From the NCBI GenBank assembly GCA_002502175.1, contig DAPQ01000019.1, positions 1 through 21,966 on the forward strand: a DNA stretch of 21,966 bases, given 5' to 3'. The notes under the pieces are model-generated. The model was not told where the DNA came from. It searched no databases and saw only the letters and a list, made by a program, of their open reading frames with translations. Source of the DNA: Euryarchaeota archaeon UBA19 (lineage in GTDB: Archaea > Thermoplasmatota > Poseidoniia > Poseidoniales > Thalassarchaeaceae). Shown here piece by piece: positions 1 through 7,346 of this stretch. Numbering within the stretch: position 1 is the first letter of the stretch; every line of letters begins with the position of its first letter. A program made the translations under genes and the position numbers.

Positions 1-15
1 TACTAAACTACGTGT

Positions 16-1155
16 TTAGGGGTGAACTAGGAAGGCTGCACCAAGAACAATATATGTTCCAAGCAACAATGCCCCTTCCAACCAATTCGATTTACCATCA
101 GATGCGATAACATTGACAATCAGTACGGAAAGGAAAGCCGCAACAGTTTCTAGCATTCCAAATTCAAACGTTAGTGGTACGTTCATCGCCCAAGCAACGA
201 GAATCATTACCGGGGCTACGAATACAGCAATTTGTGTAGATGAACCCATTGAAATTGCGAATGAAAGATCCATCTTATCCTTGCCAGCCACGACAACGGC
301 CGTAAAGTGCTCAGCAGCATTACCGAATAGTGGTAGTAAAATCACTCCGATGAACAAGTGAGGTAGTCCCATGTCATCCGCTGCATACTCTACTGAGTGA
401 ACCAAAACCTCTGCCATCCAAGACACAAGGATAGTCGCTACAACGAGAAGAATTATCGCATCTTTCTTTGTCATTTCAGGAGCTTCGTGATGGTGTGTTT
501 CAGTAGCAAAGAGATCCACATGAGACTTGAATTGGAAGTATAGGAACAGTCCGTAAAGAAGTAGCAAAACGATTGCAGCGATATGACTTAGTTGCTCGAC
601 TCCTTCCTCACCTTCGGTACCACCAACGGTTGAGTTGAATACGGTTGGAATGATTAGAACAATCATCGCTAACAACATCAGGGAACCATTGGAACTTACT
701 TGAGAATCTGAGAATTTTTGTTCGGAGAAATTTATCCCTCCCCACAAAAATGCCAGACCCATGACAAGTAATAGATTTCCAAGAATACTACCGATTAGGC
801 TGGCCTGTACTAGCCCGACCATTAGTGTCTCAGTGTCACTGCCGGAGGCTGCTTGAGATGCTGCATAGATTGCGAGTAGAGCAATAATCATCTCAGCAGC
901 ATTTCCAAAAGTAGCATTTAGTAAACCACCTAGGGATTCAGAAGTGTATAGGGCTATCTCTTCTGTAGCCCTACCCATCAAGAAGGCAAGAGGCATGATT
1001 GCGACCAGTGATGCGAAGAATGCCATCGACTCATCGTGAGAAACGTAAGCAAAATAGCAGGTTACGGGTACTGCAAGAAGTAGAATGTTTAGCTTATTTT
1101 CGGTTGGAGAAAACGCTCCAAGTACGCTTACATGGCCGGCCTCGGTATCACTCAT
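16..1155 (-). CDS. Ca2+/H+ antiporter of the CAX branch of the CaCA superfamily
   Basis: This is a 379-residue polytopic membrane protein that probably exchanges Ca2+ (or another divalent cation) for protons across the cytoplasmic membrane. Two inverted alpha-repeat signatures are visible: FGNAAEM at about residues 83-89 and FGNAAEHF at about 277-284. The second is followed by the CAX-type stretch GKDKMDLSFAISMGSSTQIA (291-310). The Glu of each GNAAE is the expected ion-binding residue. A His- and acid-rich loop (about 218-228, including HHHE) lies between the halves, as in many CAX proteins. I chose the ATG at 1155 (MSDTEAGHV). The reading frame stays open to 1458, but that extension has no membrane or family character and would run through the divergent kinase gene. 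About 83 bp separate the two divergent starts. The function class is firm; the ion is inferred. Confidence 0.9.
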   Translation of the reverse strand: MSDTEAGHVSVLGAFSPTENKLNILLLAVPVTCYFAYVSHDESMAFFASLVAIMPLAFLMGRATEEIALYTSESLGGLLNATFGNAAEMIIALLAIYAASQAASGSDTETLMVGLVQASLIGSILGNLLLVMGLAFLWGGINFSEQKFSDSQVSSNGSLMLLAMIVLIIPTVFNSTVGGTEGEEGVEQLSHIAAIVLLLLYGLFLYFQFKSHVDLFATETHHHEAPEMTKKDAIILLVVATILVSWMAEVLVHSVEYAADDMGLPHLFIGVILLPLFGNAAEHFTAVVVAGKDKMDLSFAISMGSSTQIAVFVAPVMILVAWAMNVPLTFEFGMLETVAAFLSVLIVNVIASDGKSNWLEGALLLGTYIVLGAAFLVHP

Positions 1156-1238
1156 GGAAAGCCGGTGATACCTTCGATGGGTCAATGTTACGCCCCCGAC
1201 GCGGAGTATTCTTGGGTTAATGGCCCGCCCGTGAATAT

Positions 1239-1769
1239 GTGGAAGACACCTACCGGCTGGCTCTCTCTGGCACTCCTGGCACAGGTAAATCGACCCTCGC
1301 AGGCTTACTTTCTTCCCATGGTATGAGTATCTCAAACATCGAAGAGCTGGCTCAGCAAGCAGGTGCACTTGAGGAGGTTGATGTAACCGACGGAGCCCAT
1401 CCAGTTGACATGGGGACTCTATTACAATACATAAATCAAAAATGGCAGACTGCTCCACTAAAGACAGAACTAATCGACGGACATCTATCTCACAATCTTC
1501 CTGTAGATGCGGTCGTACTTTTGCGATGCGAGCCAGAAATTATACGACAGCGCCTAAACGAACGAGGTTATCCTCAGCCGAAGGTAGAGGCGAATGTAGA
1601 GTGGGAATTACTTGGTGGGGCTTGGAATGAGAAGGAAAACGATGCTCCTTGGATTGAGTTCGACACTTCGAAAGATGGGCCTGAAGTAATTGTTGCAAAT
1701 ATTCTCAATTGGATTTCAGATGGCTTCAAACCGACTAGCCCTGAGGATGTTATCGACTGGGTGGGCTGA
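1239..1769 (+). CDS. AK6/Fap7-type adenylate kinase (NMP kinase, ribosome maturation)
   Basis: This is a 176-residue P-loop NMP kinase of the AK6/Fap7 family. The P-loop GTPGTGKST sits at residues 11-19. The family block DGHLSHNLPVDAVVLLR follows at about 79-95, and RLNERGYPQPKVEANVEWE at about 105-123. Family members phosphorylate AMP, and in eukaryotes and some archaea they act in small-subunit rRNA maturation with uS11; that role here is inferred from the family. The start is taken as GTG 1239. No Shine-Dalgarno sequence precedes it, so the transcript may be leaderless. The stop overlaps the next start by one base (TGATG), indicating a shared transcript with the CDP-alcohol phosphatidyltransferase. 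Confidence 0.9.
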   Translation: MEDTYRLALSGTPGTGKSTLAGLLSSHGMSISNIEELAQQAGALEEVDVTDGAHPVDMGTLLQYINQKWQTAPLKTELIDGHLSHNLPVDAVVLLRCEPEIIRQRLNERGYPQPKVEANVEWELLGGAWNEKENDAPWIEFDTSKDGPEVIVANILNWISDGFKPTSPEDVIDWVG

Positions 1770-2449
1770 TGTTCGAGAAAATGCGTGATACTTGGACCAA
1801 AATGGTTCAGCCTTTAGTCGTCAGAATGGGAGACCTAGATCCTAGTGTTCTTACTTGGACATCTTTGGCGATCTCAATAGTATCATTCTACCTAATTGCA
1901 GTCGCTGAACTCGATAACGAAGGAGCGATGATGATTGTTGGAGCAGTAGTTCTCGTTCTAATCGCTGGTATTTTCGATGCACTCGATGGTGCATTGGCCA
2001 GACATCAAGGCACAGCAGGGCCCTACGGGGACTTCCTCGACCACACCATCGATCGTGTAGTCGATGTTGGTTTGGTAGTCGCCATCGGTTACAACTCCGC
2101 ATTCATCGTAGACCCGCTGGCTGGCTGGGCTGCTGCTTTGCTGACATTGCTCGGTTCATACATGGGAACTCAAGCACAGTCTGTCGGGCTCGGCAGACTA
2201 TACGGAGGGTTCAGCCGAGCCGACCGATTGGTAGTCACTCTTGCCGGCCTTCTGTGGGCCGCCTGGCAGGCCGGCTCAGGCGGAACTGGAATTGATATCT
2301 CATCAATCCACGAATATGCGCATTGGGCTTTGTTAGGAAATGCTGAATTGAACGGTATGACTCTAGCTCTTGCAGTATCATTTTGGGGCGGAGTATACAC
2401 TTTCCTGGTTCGATTCATGGAAACTCGAAAGCAACTTTTGGCAAACTGA
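1769..2449 (+). CDS. CDP-alcohol phosphatidyltransferase (archaetidylinositol-phosphate-synthase-like)
   Basis: This is a 226-residue integral membrane enzyme that transfers a phospho-archaeol moiety from a CDP-activated lipid to an alcohol acceptor. The complete family motif DxxDGxxAR-G-xxx-D-xxx-D is visible as D70, D73, G74, A77, R78, G87, D91 and D95. Around it are about six hydrophobic segments and an amphipathic N-terminal helix (FEKMRDTWTKMVQPL). Length and architecture fit archaeal archaetidylinositol phosphate synthases. The acceptor cannot be read from sequence by eye; glycerol phosphate or serine are alternatives. The ATG at 1769 overlaps the kinase stop by one base, so the two genes are probably co-translated. 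Confidence 0.85.
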   Translation: MFEKMRDTWTKMVQPLVVRMGDLDPSVLTWTSLAISIVSFYLIAVAELDNEGAMMIVGAVVLVLIAGIFDALDGALARHQGTAGPYGDFLDHTIDRVVDVGLVVAIGYNSAFIVDPLAGWAAALLTLLGSYMGTQAQSVGLGRLYGGFSRADRLVVTLAGLLWAAWQAGSGGTGIDISSIHEYAHWALLGNAELNGMTLALAVSFWGGVYTFLVRFMETRKQLLAN

Positions 2450-2464
2450 TTAGGGGTTGCAGAA

Positions 2465-2481
2465 TGAGCCCATAGGGCTCA
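2465..2481. terminator. perfect 7-bp hairpin with ATA loop between the lipid synthase gene and ftsZ
   Basis: TGAGCCC-ATA-GGGCTCA is a perfect inverted repeat 15 bp after the stop of the phosphatidyltransferase gene and 46 bp before the ftsZ start. It has no T-tract after it, so it is not a classical bacterial terminator. It could be a transcript-end or processing element, or an operator. One of several similar hairpins in this window. Confidence 0.4.
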
Positions 2482-2527
2482 ATCGCTACGGCAAGCATTA
2501 TCCTTGCTTGGATGGCCAGCGTTCCCT

Positions 2528-3646
2528 ATGAAGCACCTTATCGACCGAGTATTGGAGCTTCAGGATGGGGAAGAACCACCGGCTGCGCCGGTTGTGACGG
2601 AAACTGATCCTGAACTGAAATCACTACTGAAATCACTACAACCCCGAATCCGTGTATTCGGTTGTGGTGGCTGCGGTTCAAACACCGTAGCCAGATTGGA
2701 AATGGAAGGCCTATTCGATGGGGAATATGTCCGTGGAATGGCGATTAATACCGACGCCCAGCACTTGCTTAGAGTCGGGGTCGACAACAAGGTACTCATC
2801 GGTCGAAGTGCCAGAGGTATGGGTGCAGGCGGAGATCCAGAAAAAGGTGAACAGGCGGCATTCGAATCCGAGAAAGCACTCAAGAAAGAGGTTGAGAATT
2901 GCGACCTTGCCTTCATCACTGCAGGACTGGGTGGTGGAACAGGAACCGGTTCTGCTCATGTTATCGCTCGCTTAGCCCGAGCAGAAGGCGCCCTAACAAT
3001 TGCAGTAGTCACCTATCCATTCCTATCAGAGGGAGCCCTTCGTAGACAAAATGCCGAGTGGGGTTTGGAAAGACTGCGCGAAGTTTGCGATACTGTAGTG
3101 GTGCTTCCAAACGAGCGCTTGTTGGAAGTCGAAGGTGTTCGAGATTTACCCTTAGATGCAGCTTTCAGAGTCGCTGATGAATTACTGATGAGGTCGATTG
3201 CTGGAGTATCTGAGATGATCTCTAAGGAAGGAGTGGTCAATCTGGACTTCCAAGACCTTCGTTCCGTCATGGAAAATGGTGGCGGAGTTGCAATGATTGG
3301 TCTTGGAGAAGCCAGAGGCGAAGATTCTGCCGAGAAGGCTACCGACGAGGCGTTAGAATCACCATTATTGGACATCGACATCTCAGATGCTAGAGGTGCT
3401 CTTGTCAACGTGGTTGGAGGCCCTACATTGTCCCTGGGAGATGCAGAGAAATGTGCTCAATTGATTCGAGATAGAATCAATCCGTACGCCCGAATCATTT
3501 GGGGCGCTACAACAGATGAATCAATGGGAGATGAAATTCGTGTCCTTCTGGTATTGACAGGGGTAAAATCCGACCAAATACATGGAGCAGCACTGCATAC
3601 TCAGATGCGAAACTTACGAACTAGAACTGTTGAATTTGTCAACTGA
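2528..3646 (+). CDS. ftsZ: FtsZ cell-division GTPase
   Basis: This is a 372-residue tubulin-superfamily GTPase that polymerises into the division ring. Visible motifs are the nucleotide-binding GCGGCGSN (45-52), the tubulin signature GGGTGTGS (135-142), and the T7 synergy loop NLDFQDL (238-244) with both catalytic acids present. It should therefore polymerise and hydrolyse GTP. The N-terminal 35 residues are a short variable tail. The C-terminus ends soon after the core, with no long linker. The start is ATG 2528 (MKHLIDRV); an upstream TTG at 2504 is open but encodes nothing family-like. Euryarchaea usually have FtsZ1 and FtsZ2, and I do not assign which this is. Its place before secE-spt5 matches the conserved euryarchaeal gene order. 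Confidence 0.96.
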   Translation: MKHLIDRVLELQDGEEPPAAPVVTETDPELKSLLKSLQPRIRVFGCGGCGSNTVARLEMEGLFDGEYVRGMAINTDAQHLLRVGVDNKVLIGRSARGMGAGGDPEKGEQAAFESEKALKKEVENCDLAFITAGLGGGTGTGSAHVIARLARAEGALTIAVVTYPFLSEGALRRQNAEWGLERLREVCDTVVVLPNERLLEVEGVRDLPLDAAFRVADELLMRSIAGVSEMISKEGVVNLDFQDLRSVMENGGGVAMIGLGEARGEDSAEKATDEALESPLLDIDISDARGALVNVVGGPTLSLGDAEKCAQLIRDRINPYARIIWGATTDESMGDEIRVLLVLTGVKSDQIHGAALHTQMRNLRTRTVEFVN

Positions 3647-3676
3647 TTCTAATTGATTGCAACTGTATTCTCAAAT

Positions 3677-3694
3677 CGAACCCTTTGGGGTTCG
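3677..3694. terminator. perfect 7-bp hairpin after ftsZ
   Basis: CGAACCC-TTTG-GGGTTCG forms a perfect 7-bp stem with a 4-nt loop, 30 bp after the ftsZ stop. It is followed within 9 bp by a TATA-like GCTTAAAG. The arrangement reads as an end-of-transcript element followed by a new promoter for secE. No T-tract follows. Confidence 0.4.
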
Positions 3695-3702
3695 CCCGTC
3701 GT

Positions 3703-3710
3703 GCTTAAAG
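3703..3710 (+). promoter_or_regulatory. candidate TATA box for secE-spt5-ribosomal operon
   Basis: GCTTAAAG lies 40 bp upstream of the secE ATG and directly after the hairpin at 3677-3694. The spacing suits an archaeal TATA box with a start site 24-27 bp downstream. A similar GCTTAAGG stands before the 85-residue membrane protein gene. Read by eye only. Confidence 0.3.
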
Positions 3711-3749
3711 AGGGATGGTTGGTCGCCGAGTCGCAATTGAGGAAGAGTC

Positions 3750-4016
3750 ATGGCTATCGAGAACTCAGATGTTGGTGCTATCGAGCAAACTGCACAGAGG
3801 TTGCAGGATGACATAGAAGAGAGAGTCCGCCGAGTGCAAACCGGCTCAATGGCTCGTATCCTAAAGATGGCTAGAAAACCCTCCAAGCAAGAATTTCGAC
3901 AGACCGTAATCGTCTGTGGAATTGGAATGTTTGTTCTAGGTGCGATTGGCTTCTTCATGCTCTGGCTAATGGATAATGCCCTACCGGTATTCTTCGATTG
4001 GCTAACTAGCTCTTGA
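3750..4016 (+). CDS. secE: SecE / Sec61-gamma preprotein translocase subunit
   Basis: This is an 88-residue single-span membrane protein, the small clamp subunit of the SecYEG (Sec61) channel. The family signature is ARKPSKQEFRQT (about residues 41-52), an amphipathic surface helix. The transmembrane helix VIVCGIGMFVLGAIGFFMLW follows at about 53-72. The N-terminal 40 residues are charged and helical, longer than in many archaeal SecE proteins of about 60 residues. The ATG at 3750 is preceded by TTGAGGAAGAG. The stop is embedded in the ribosome binding site of spt5, so translation of the two is probably coupled. Confidence 0.9.
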   Translation: MAIENSDVGAIEQTAQRLQDDIEERVRRVQTGSMARILKMARKPSKQEFRQTVIVCGIGMFVLGAIGFFMLWLMDNALPVFFDWLTSS

Positions 4017-4021
4017 GGTGA
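4015..4021 (+). promoter_or_regulatory. ribosome binding site fixing the spt5 start
   Basis: GAGGTGA overlaps the secE stop codon and ends 5 nt before ATG 4027. It selects that ATG over the in-frame GTG at 4018, which lies inside the site itself. Confidence 0.8.
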
Positions 4022-4026
4022 GATAT

Positions 4027-4926
4027 ATGTCTGATGCATTCGTAGTCTACGTTCGCCATGGTGAGAAAGTTCTGATTTTGCAGCGTTCCGATGAGGTCGC
4101 TGATTTCCCAGGTGCTTGGGATGGTGTGTATGGTGTTGGAGATCCTGAAGATATCGACGCTGTTACAACTAGAATTACCGAGTGCACAGGTATTCCTGCT
4201 GATGCGTTACAATACGTTCGTTCGGGTCTAGCAAGAGGTCTGGCCTTTGGAAACCGTCTAAACGATGTTACACCTTTGCTTTTCATCACTGAATCTGATG
4301 AGGTAACTCCGCGAACCATCTACAAGAATCACAGCTGGGTCGACCCTGCCTACATCGGATATTATGAATCTGAATCCAGCGAAGGAACAGGCGCTGAAAG
4401 ATATTCAATTCCACAAATCGACGCCATGTATGGTGACGTCGCTGCTTTCCTTTACATTCTAAAGACCAGTATTGGACAAGAAGAGAATGTCGCCAATGAA
4501 ATTCGCGCTAGACTCTCCGGAACAGGTTCTCTGAAAGACATTCAAGAAGAAATCTTTGGAGTATTAGTTCCAGGTCACGTACGTGGATATATTTTCGTCG
4601 AGGCATCCGCACTTCACCATGTTGAGAAGTTAATTGGAATGGTTGGAATGACTACCACTCGACTGAAGAATTGTCGAAAGGTGCTACCAGGTGTATCGCC
4701 TCTAGAAAATACACTATCCTATCTCGAGCCAAAGGCGGCAACAGCCGGTATTGAGGAAGGATGTATCATCGAGATTAGTGGTGGCGCATTCAAGGGACAA
4801 GCAGCCCGAGTTATTCGAGTCACCGAATCAAAGGAAGAGGTTACTGTGGAGTTGTTCGAAGCGGCTGTACCAGTCGCTTTGACCGTCCGCGCTGATCAAG
4901 TTCGAGTAACTCAGCGCGTTGAATGA
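4027..4926 (+). CDS. spt5: Transcription elongation factor Spt5 (NusG) with an N-terminal degenerate Nudix-like domain
   Basis: This is a 299-residue protein, about twice the usual length of archaeal Spt5 (roughly 150). The C-terminal half is ordinary Spt5. An NGN domain spans about residues 137-215, with the hallmark EIFGVLVPGHVRGYIFVEA; a KOW domain spans about 230-299 (GCIIEISGGAFKGQAARV). It should bind the RNA polymerase clamp with Spt4 and aid processivity. Residues 1 to about 118 look like a Nudix fold: the strand VLILQRSDEV, then FPGAWDGVYG, a Nudix-box-like helix, TPLLF, and a closing NHSWVDPAYI. The box is broken: where GX5EX7REUXEEXGU expects RE and EE there are T48, R49, E52 and C53. 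Hydrolase activity is therefore unlikely. It shares a cluster with L11, L1, P0 and P1. Confidence 0.9.
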   Translation: MSDAFVVYVRHGEKVLILQRSDEVADFPGAWDGVYGVGDPEDIDAVTTRITECTGIPADALQYVRSGLARGLAFGNRLNDVTPLLFITESDEVTPRTIYKNHSWVDPAYIGYYESESSEGTGAERYSIPQIDAMYGDVAAFLYILKTSIGQEENVANEIRARLSGTGSLKDIQEEIFGVLVPGHVRGYIFVEASALHHVEKLIGMVGMTTTRLKNCRKVLPGVSPLENTLSYLEPKAATAGIEEGCIIEISGGAFKGQAARVIRVTESKEEVTVELFEAAVPVALTVRADQVRVTQRVE

Positions 4927-4999
4927 GATGAATTAGGAGAAATTGGAGGTTCGTCATCACGCTCAAATAGGGAGAGCAGGTCGGCGGGGCACTTCAGTA

Positions 5000-5005
5000 G
5001 GAGGT
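5000..5005 (+). promoter_or_regulatory. ribosome binding site of the short L11 gene
   Basis: GGAGGT lies 7 nt before ATG 5013. Such a strong site supports translation starting here, and so supports the shortened L11 being the genuine product rather than the tail of a damaged gene. Confidence 0.7.
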
Positions 5006-5012
5006 AGAGAGC

Positions 5013-5291
5013 ATGTCAGCACGTAATGAGACACCTCACGTAATTCTACAGACCCTTGGTCAAAAGAAGTGTAACGGAAGCTGGGATGCGTCTACTGAGA
5101 ACCTATCAATGGACCAAGTCAAGCAGGTTGCTGAGAAGCAGAAAGACCGCTTGACGGGTGCAACACTATACGCGCGCTCGCGTGAGGTTATGGGAACCTG
5201 CGTGGCAATGCGTGTTAAGGTCGAAGGCATGGAGCCAAAGGCCGCATTAATAGCAATGAAAGAAGGGAGATTCGACGAGCATTTTGAGTGA
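5013..5291 (+). CDS. rpl11: Ribosomal protein L11 (uL11) lacking its N-terminal domain
   Basis: This is a 92-residue protein matching only the C-terminal, rRNA-binding half of uL11. From residue 31, NLSMDQVKQVAEKQKDRL is the typical archaeal DLSxxQVxxIAE helix. EVMGTCVAMRVKVEG (residues 59-73) and the ending of the form GRFDEHF are also typical. Archaeal uL11 is normally about 160 residues, with an N-terminal domain containing GGxATPGPPLGPxLG. Here that domain is absent. The first 30 residues correspond roughly to the hinge. The 86 bp upstream contain no frame encoding the missing domain, and a clean ribosome binding site precedes the ATG, so a simple frameshift is not the explanation. Position between spt5 and L1 confirms orthology. 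It should bind the GTPase-associated rRNA but lack the lid that contacts elongation factors. Confidence 0.87.
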   Translation: MSARNETPHVILQTLGQKKCNGSWDASTENLSMDQVKQVAEKQKDRLTGATLYARSREVMGTCVAMRVKVEGMEPKAALIAMKEGRFDEHFE

Positions 5292-5332
5292 ATAATCACG
5301 AATTGCGGGAGAGGGAAACCTCGCTGACCGCA

Positions 5333-5340
5333 GAGGTGAG
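5333..5340 (+). promoter_or_regulatory. ribosome binding site fixing the L1 start
   Basis: GAGGTGAG ends 4 nt before ATG 5345. The frame is open back to a GTG at 5288 overlapping the L11 stop, but this site and homology to archaeal L1 N-termini favour 5345. Confidence 0.8.
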
Positions 5341-5344
5341 GAAT

Positions 5345-5989
5345 ATGAGAGAAAATATCCAAACAGCAATTGAAGAAGCATTGAACAGCGCTCCTGAGCG
5401 TAAGTTCATCGAGACCATCGAGTTTTCATTTAACTTGAAGGACATCGATTTGAAGAACCCAGCAAACCGTATCCAAGAGGAAATTAGACTTCCTGCTGGC
5501 CGTGGAAAGCCGGTCAAGATAGCCATGTTCGCAGGTGGCGAAATGGCAACTAAGGCCAGAGCTGCTGGAATCGATATCATCGACCCTGCAACAATCGAGG
5601 ATCTTGGCGGTAACCGTCAGCAGGCTCGTAAGTTGGCTAATAGTGTCGATTTCTTCCTAGCAGAGATTCCACACATGGGAACCGTTGGTCGGTTCCTCGG
5701 TGTAGTTCTCGGTCCTCGTGGTAAGATGCCACGACCTGTTCCACCTACACTGGACCCCGCAATGGTTGCAGCCGGTCTGAAAGATACTGCAATCGTTCGT
5801 TCAAGAGACAATCTGACCTTCCACAGCCCAATGGGTTCTCGAGAACAGAGTCTCGATGATTTGACTAACAATGCAATGGCAATCTGGACTCGAGTAACTG
5901 GAAAGTTAGAGCGTGGTGTTGGAAATATTCGCTCTTGCTACATCAAGACCTCAATGGGTCCTTCGATTAAGGTCGAGGTGATTGAATGA
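5345..5989 (+). CDS. rpl1: Ribosomal protein L1 (uL1)
   Basis: This is a 214-residue large-subunit protein of the mobile L1 stalk. The N-terminus MRENIQTAIEEALNSAPERKF followed by NLKDIDLKNPANRIQEEIRL is the standard archaeal uL1 opening. FLGVVLGPRGKMPRPVP (about residues 117-133) is the conserved family block contacting 23S rRNA, and the protein closes with SCYIKTSMGPSIKVEV. The length is normal. In other archaea L1 represses its own operon by binding mRNA; I saw no clear mimic of the rRNA site. The gap from L11 is 53 bp. The stop overlaps the P0 start as ATGA. Confidence 0.95.
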   Translation: MRENIQTAIEEALNSAPERKFIETIEFSFNLKDIDLKNPANRIQEEIRLPAGRGKPVKIAMFAGGEMATKARAAGIDIIDPATIEDLGGNRQQARKLANSVDFFLAEIPHMGTVGRFLGVVLGPRGKMPRPVPPTLDPAMVAAGLKDTAIVRSRDNLTFHSPMGSREQSLDDLTNNAMAIWTRVTGKLERGVGNIRSCYIKTSMGPSIKVEVIE

Positions 5990-7011
5990 TTCAGCCAAAG
6001 GTTGCTTCTTGGAAGCGAGACCGTGTTGGTGAACTCGCTGCAATCCTAACTTCCGATGGGGTTCTTGGGATTGTCGACATTGGCGGAGTTCCTGCCAAGA
6101 ATATGCTAAGCATGCGCGATGATTTGCGAAGCGGTCTTTCGATTACAATGGCAAAGAAGACCTTGATGCGTCTGGCTTGGGAACAAACCGGACGACCGAT
6201 GGAAGATCTAGAATCACTGCTTGAAGGTGCAGTACAACCTGCTATTGTTCACACTACTTCGATGAATGCTTTCCAACTATACTCCGAATTGGAGAAGACC
6301 AAACAAGGTCGTGCAGCCAAAGAAGGCGAAGTTGCTCCAATGGATATTGTAGTCGAGGCAGGACCAACCGAATTCGGTCCTGGTCCAATCGTTGGTGAAT
6401 TCAACGCTGTTGGTATTCCAGCAAAAATCGATAAGGGTAAGGTTGCAATTCAGAAGACTACTACTGTTGTTAACAAAGGTGAGCCGATTTCTGCAGATCT
6501 CGGTATCATGCTTTCCAAACTGAACATCAACCCAATTGAGATTGGAATTATTCTAACAGGAGCGATTGAGGACGGATTCCTATTCGAAGCCGATTCACTA
6601 GACTTGGACACAGATGGATTCCGAACCGACATCATCACAGCGACTTCAGGCGCATTCAACCTCGCTTGCAATATTCGCTGGTTCTCTTCACAGACAATGC
6701 CAACCTTACTCGCGAAGGCGAGTGGCGAGGCAACATCTGTCGCAGTGGAAGCTGGTATCGCCAACGATGCCACAATTCCACTATTCATTTCACGTGCGAA
6801 CGCACGTGCGCTGGCCCTAGCAGGTCAGCTAGATTCCTCTGCGCTTGATGACGAGTTGGCGGCGGCACTAGGTGCTGCTGCTAGCGTCGCTGAGAGCGCT
6901 CCTGCCGCAACCTCCGATGCGGCAGATTCTGCCGAGGAAGCCTCGGCTGAAGAGGAAGAGGAGGAAGAAGAAGACGCTGGGTTCGGTGGACTTGGCGACC
7001 TCTTCGGCTGA
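5986..7011 (+). CDS. rpl10: Ribosomal stalk base protein P0 (L10, uL10)
   Basis: This is a 341-residue archaeal P0, which anchors P1 dimers and binds the L11/GTPase-associated rRNA. The N-terminal rRNA-binding domain (about residues 1-105) includes GIVDIGGVPAKNMLSMR and SITMAKKTLMRLA. An insertion domain follows (about 106-185, with AGPTEFGPGPIVGEF). The helical P1-binding spine rich in Ala covers about 225-300. The C-terminus is a run of acidic residues ending GFGGLGDLFG, the tail that recruits elongation factor GTPases. It overlaps the L1 stop by 4 bp (ATGA), so translation is coupled. Its normal partner surface includes the L11 N-terminal domain, which is missing here. Confidence 0.95.
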   Translation: MIQPKVASWKRDRVGELAAILTSDGVLGIVDIGGVPAKNMLSMRDDLRSGLSITMAKKTLMRLAWEQTGRPMEDLESLLEGAVQPAIVHTTSMNAFQLYSELEKTKQGRAAKEGEVAPMDIVVEAGPTEFGPGPIVGEFNAVGIPAKIDKGKVAIQKTTTVVNKGEPISADLGIMLSKLNINPIEIGIILTGAIEDGFLFEADSLDLDTDGFRTDIITATSGAFNLACNIRWFSSQTMPTLLAKASGEATSVAVEAGIANDATIPLFISRANARALALAGQLDSSALDDELAAALGAAASVAESAPAATSDAADSAEEASAEEEEEEEEDAGFGGLGDLFG

Positions 7012-7019
7012 AAAAAAAT

Positions 7020-7026
7020 AGGTGAG
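7020..7026 (+). promoter_or_regulatory. ribosome binding site of P1
   Basis: AGGTGAG ends 5 nt before ATG 7032, in a 20-bp A-rich gap after the P0 stop. Its strength suits the higher dose of P1 needed per ribosome. Confidence 0.65.
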
Positions 7027-7031
7027 AAAAA

Positions 7032-7346
7032 ATGGAATACGTATATGCTGCAATGCTACTGCACTCCGCAGAGAAGAATATCGATGAAGACGGCGTTAGC
7101 TCAGTTTTGAGCGCTGCTGGTGTTGAGGTCGACGGTGCCCGAGTAAAGGCACTTGTCACATCCCTCGGCGATGTTGACATCGGGGAAGCGATGGCTACTG
7201 CCGTCGCTGCGCCTGCTGCTGCTGCTCCAGCTGCTGCTGGTGGCGGTGGTGGAGACGCTGCTCCTGCTGCTGAGGAAGCACCAGCTGAGGAAGAAGAAGA
7301 GGAAGAAGCCGGTGGCTTCGAAGGCCTCGGATCTCTCTTCGGTTGA
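7032..7346 (+). CDS. rpl12: Ribosomal stalk protein P1 (archaeal L12)
   Basis: This is a 104-residue acidic stalk protein. The N-terminal dimerisation and P0-binding domain (MEYVYAAMLLHSAEKNIDED, to about residue 60) is followed by an Ala/Gly-rich hinge at about 60-85. The acidic tail ends AGGFEGLGSLFG, almost the same as the P0 tail. Archaeal P1 dimers on P0 recruit and activate aEF1A and aEF2. Length and order are normal. Repetitive GCT/GCC and GAG/GAA codons in the hinge and tail create long spurious open frames on both strands. Confidence 0.95.
   Translation: MEYVYAAMLLHSAEKNIDEDGVSSVLSAAGVEVDGARVKALVTSLGDVDIGEAMATAVAAPAAAAPAAAGGGGGDAAPAAEEAPAEEEEEEEAGGFEGLGSLFG

Noticed and set aside
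1156..1458. N-terminal extension of the antiporter frame on the minus strand
   Set aside because: It runs through the divergent kinase gene, is rich in Arg and His, has no membrane or family character, and the ATG at 1155 gives a normal CAX N-terminus.
4927..5012. Possible frameshifted remnant of the L11 N-terminal domain
   Set aside because: Only 86 bp are available, with stops in other frames, and no reading frame shows the Gly/Pro-rich L11 motif; the domain is simply absent.
7009..7031. A-tract after the P0 stop as a terminator
   Set aside because: It is on the coding strand as A rather than T, and lies in front of the P1 ribosome binding site inside the same operon.
2528..7346. ftsZ-secE-spt5-ribosomal gene order as a novel cluster
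   Set aside because: This order is well known in euryarchaea; only the abnormal Spt5 and L11 are unusual.
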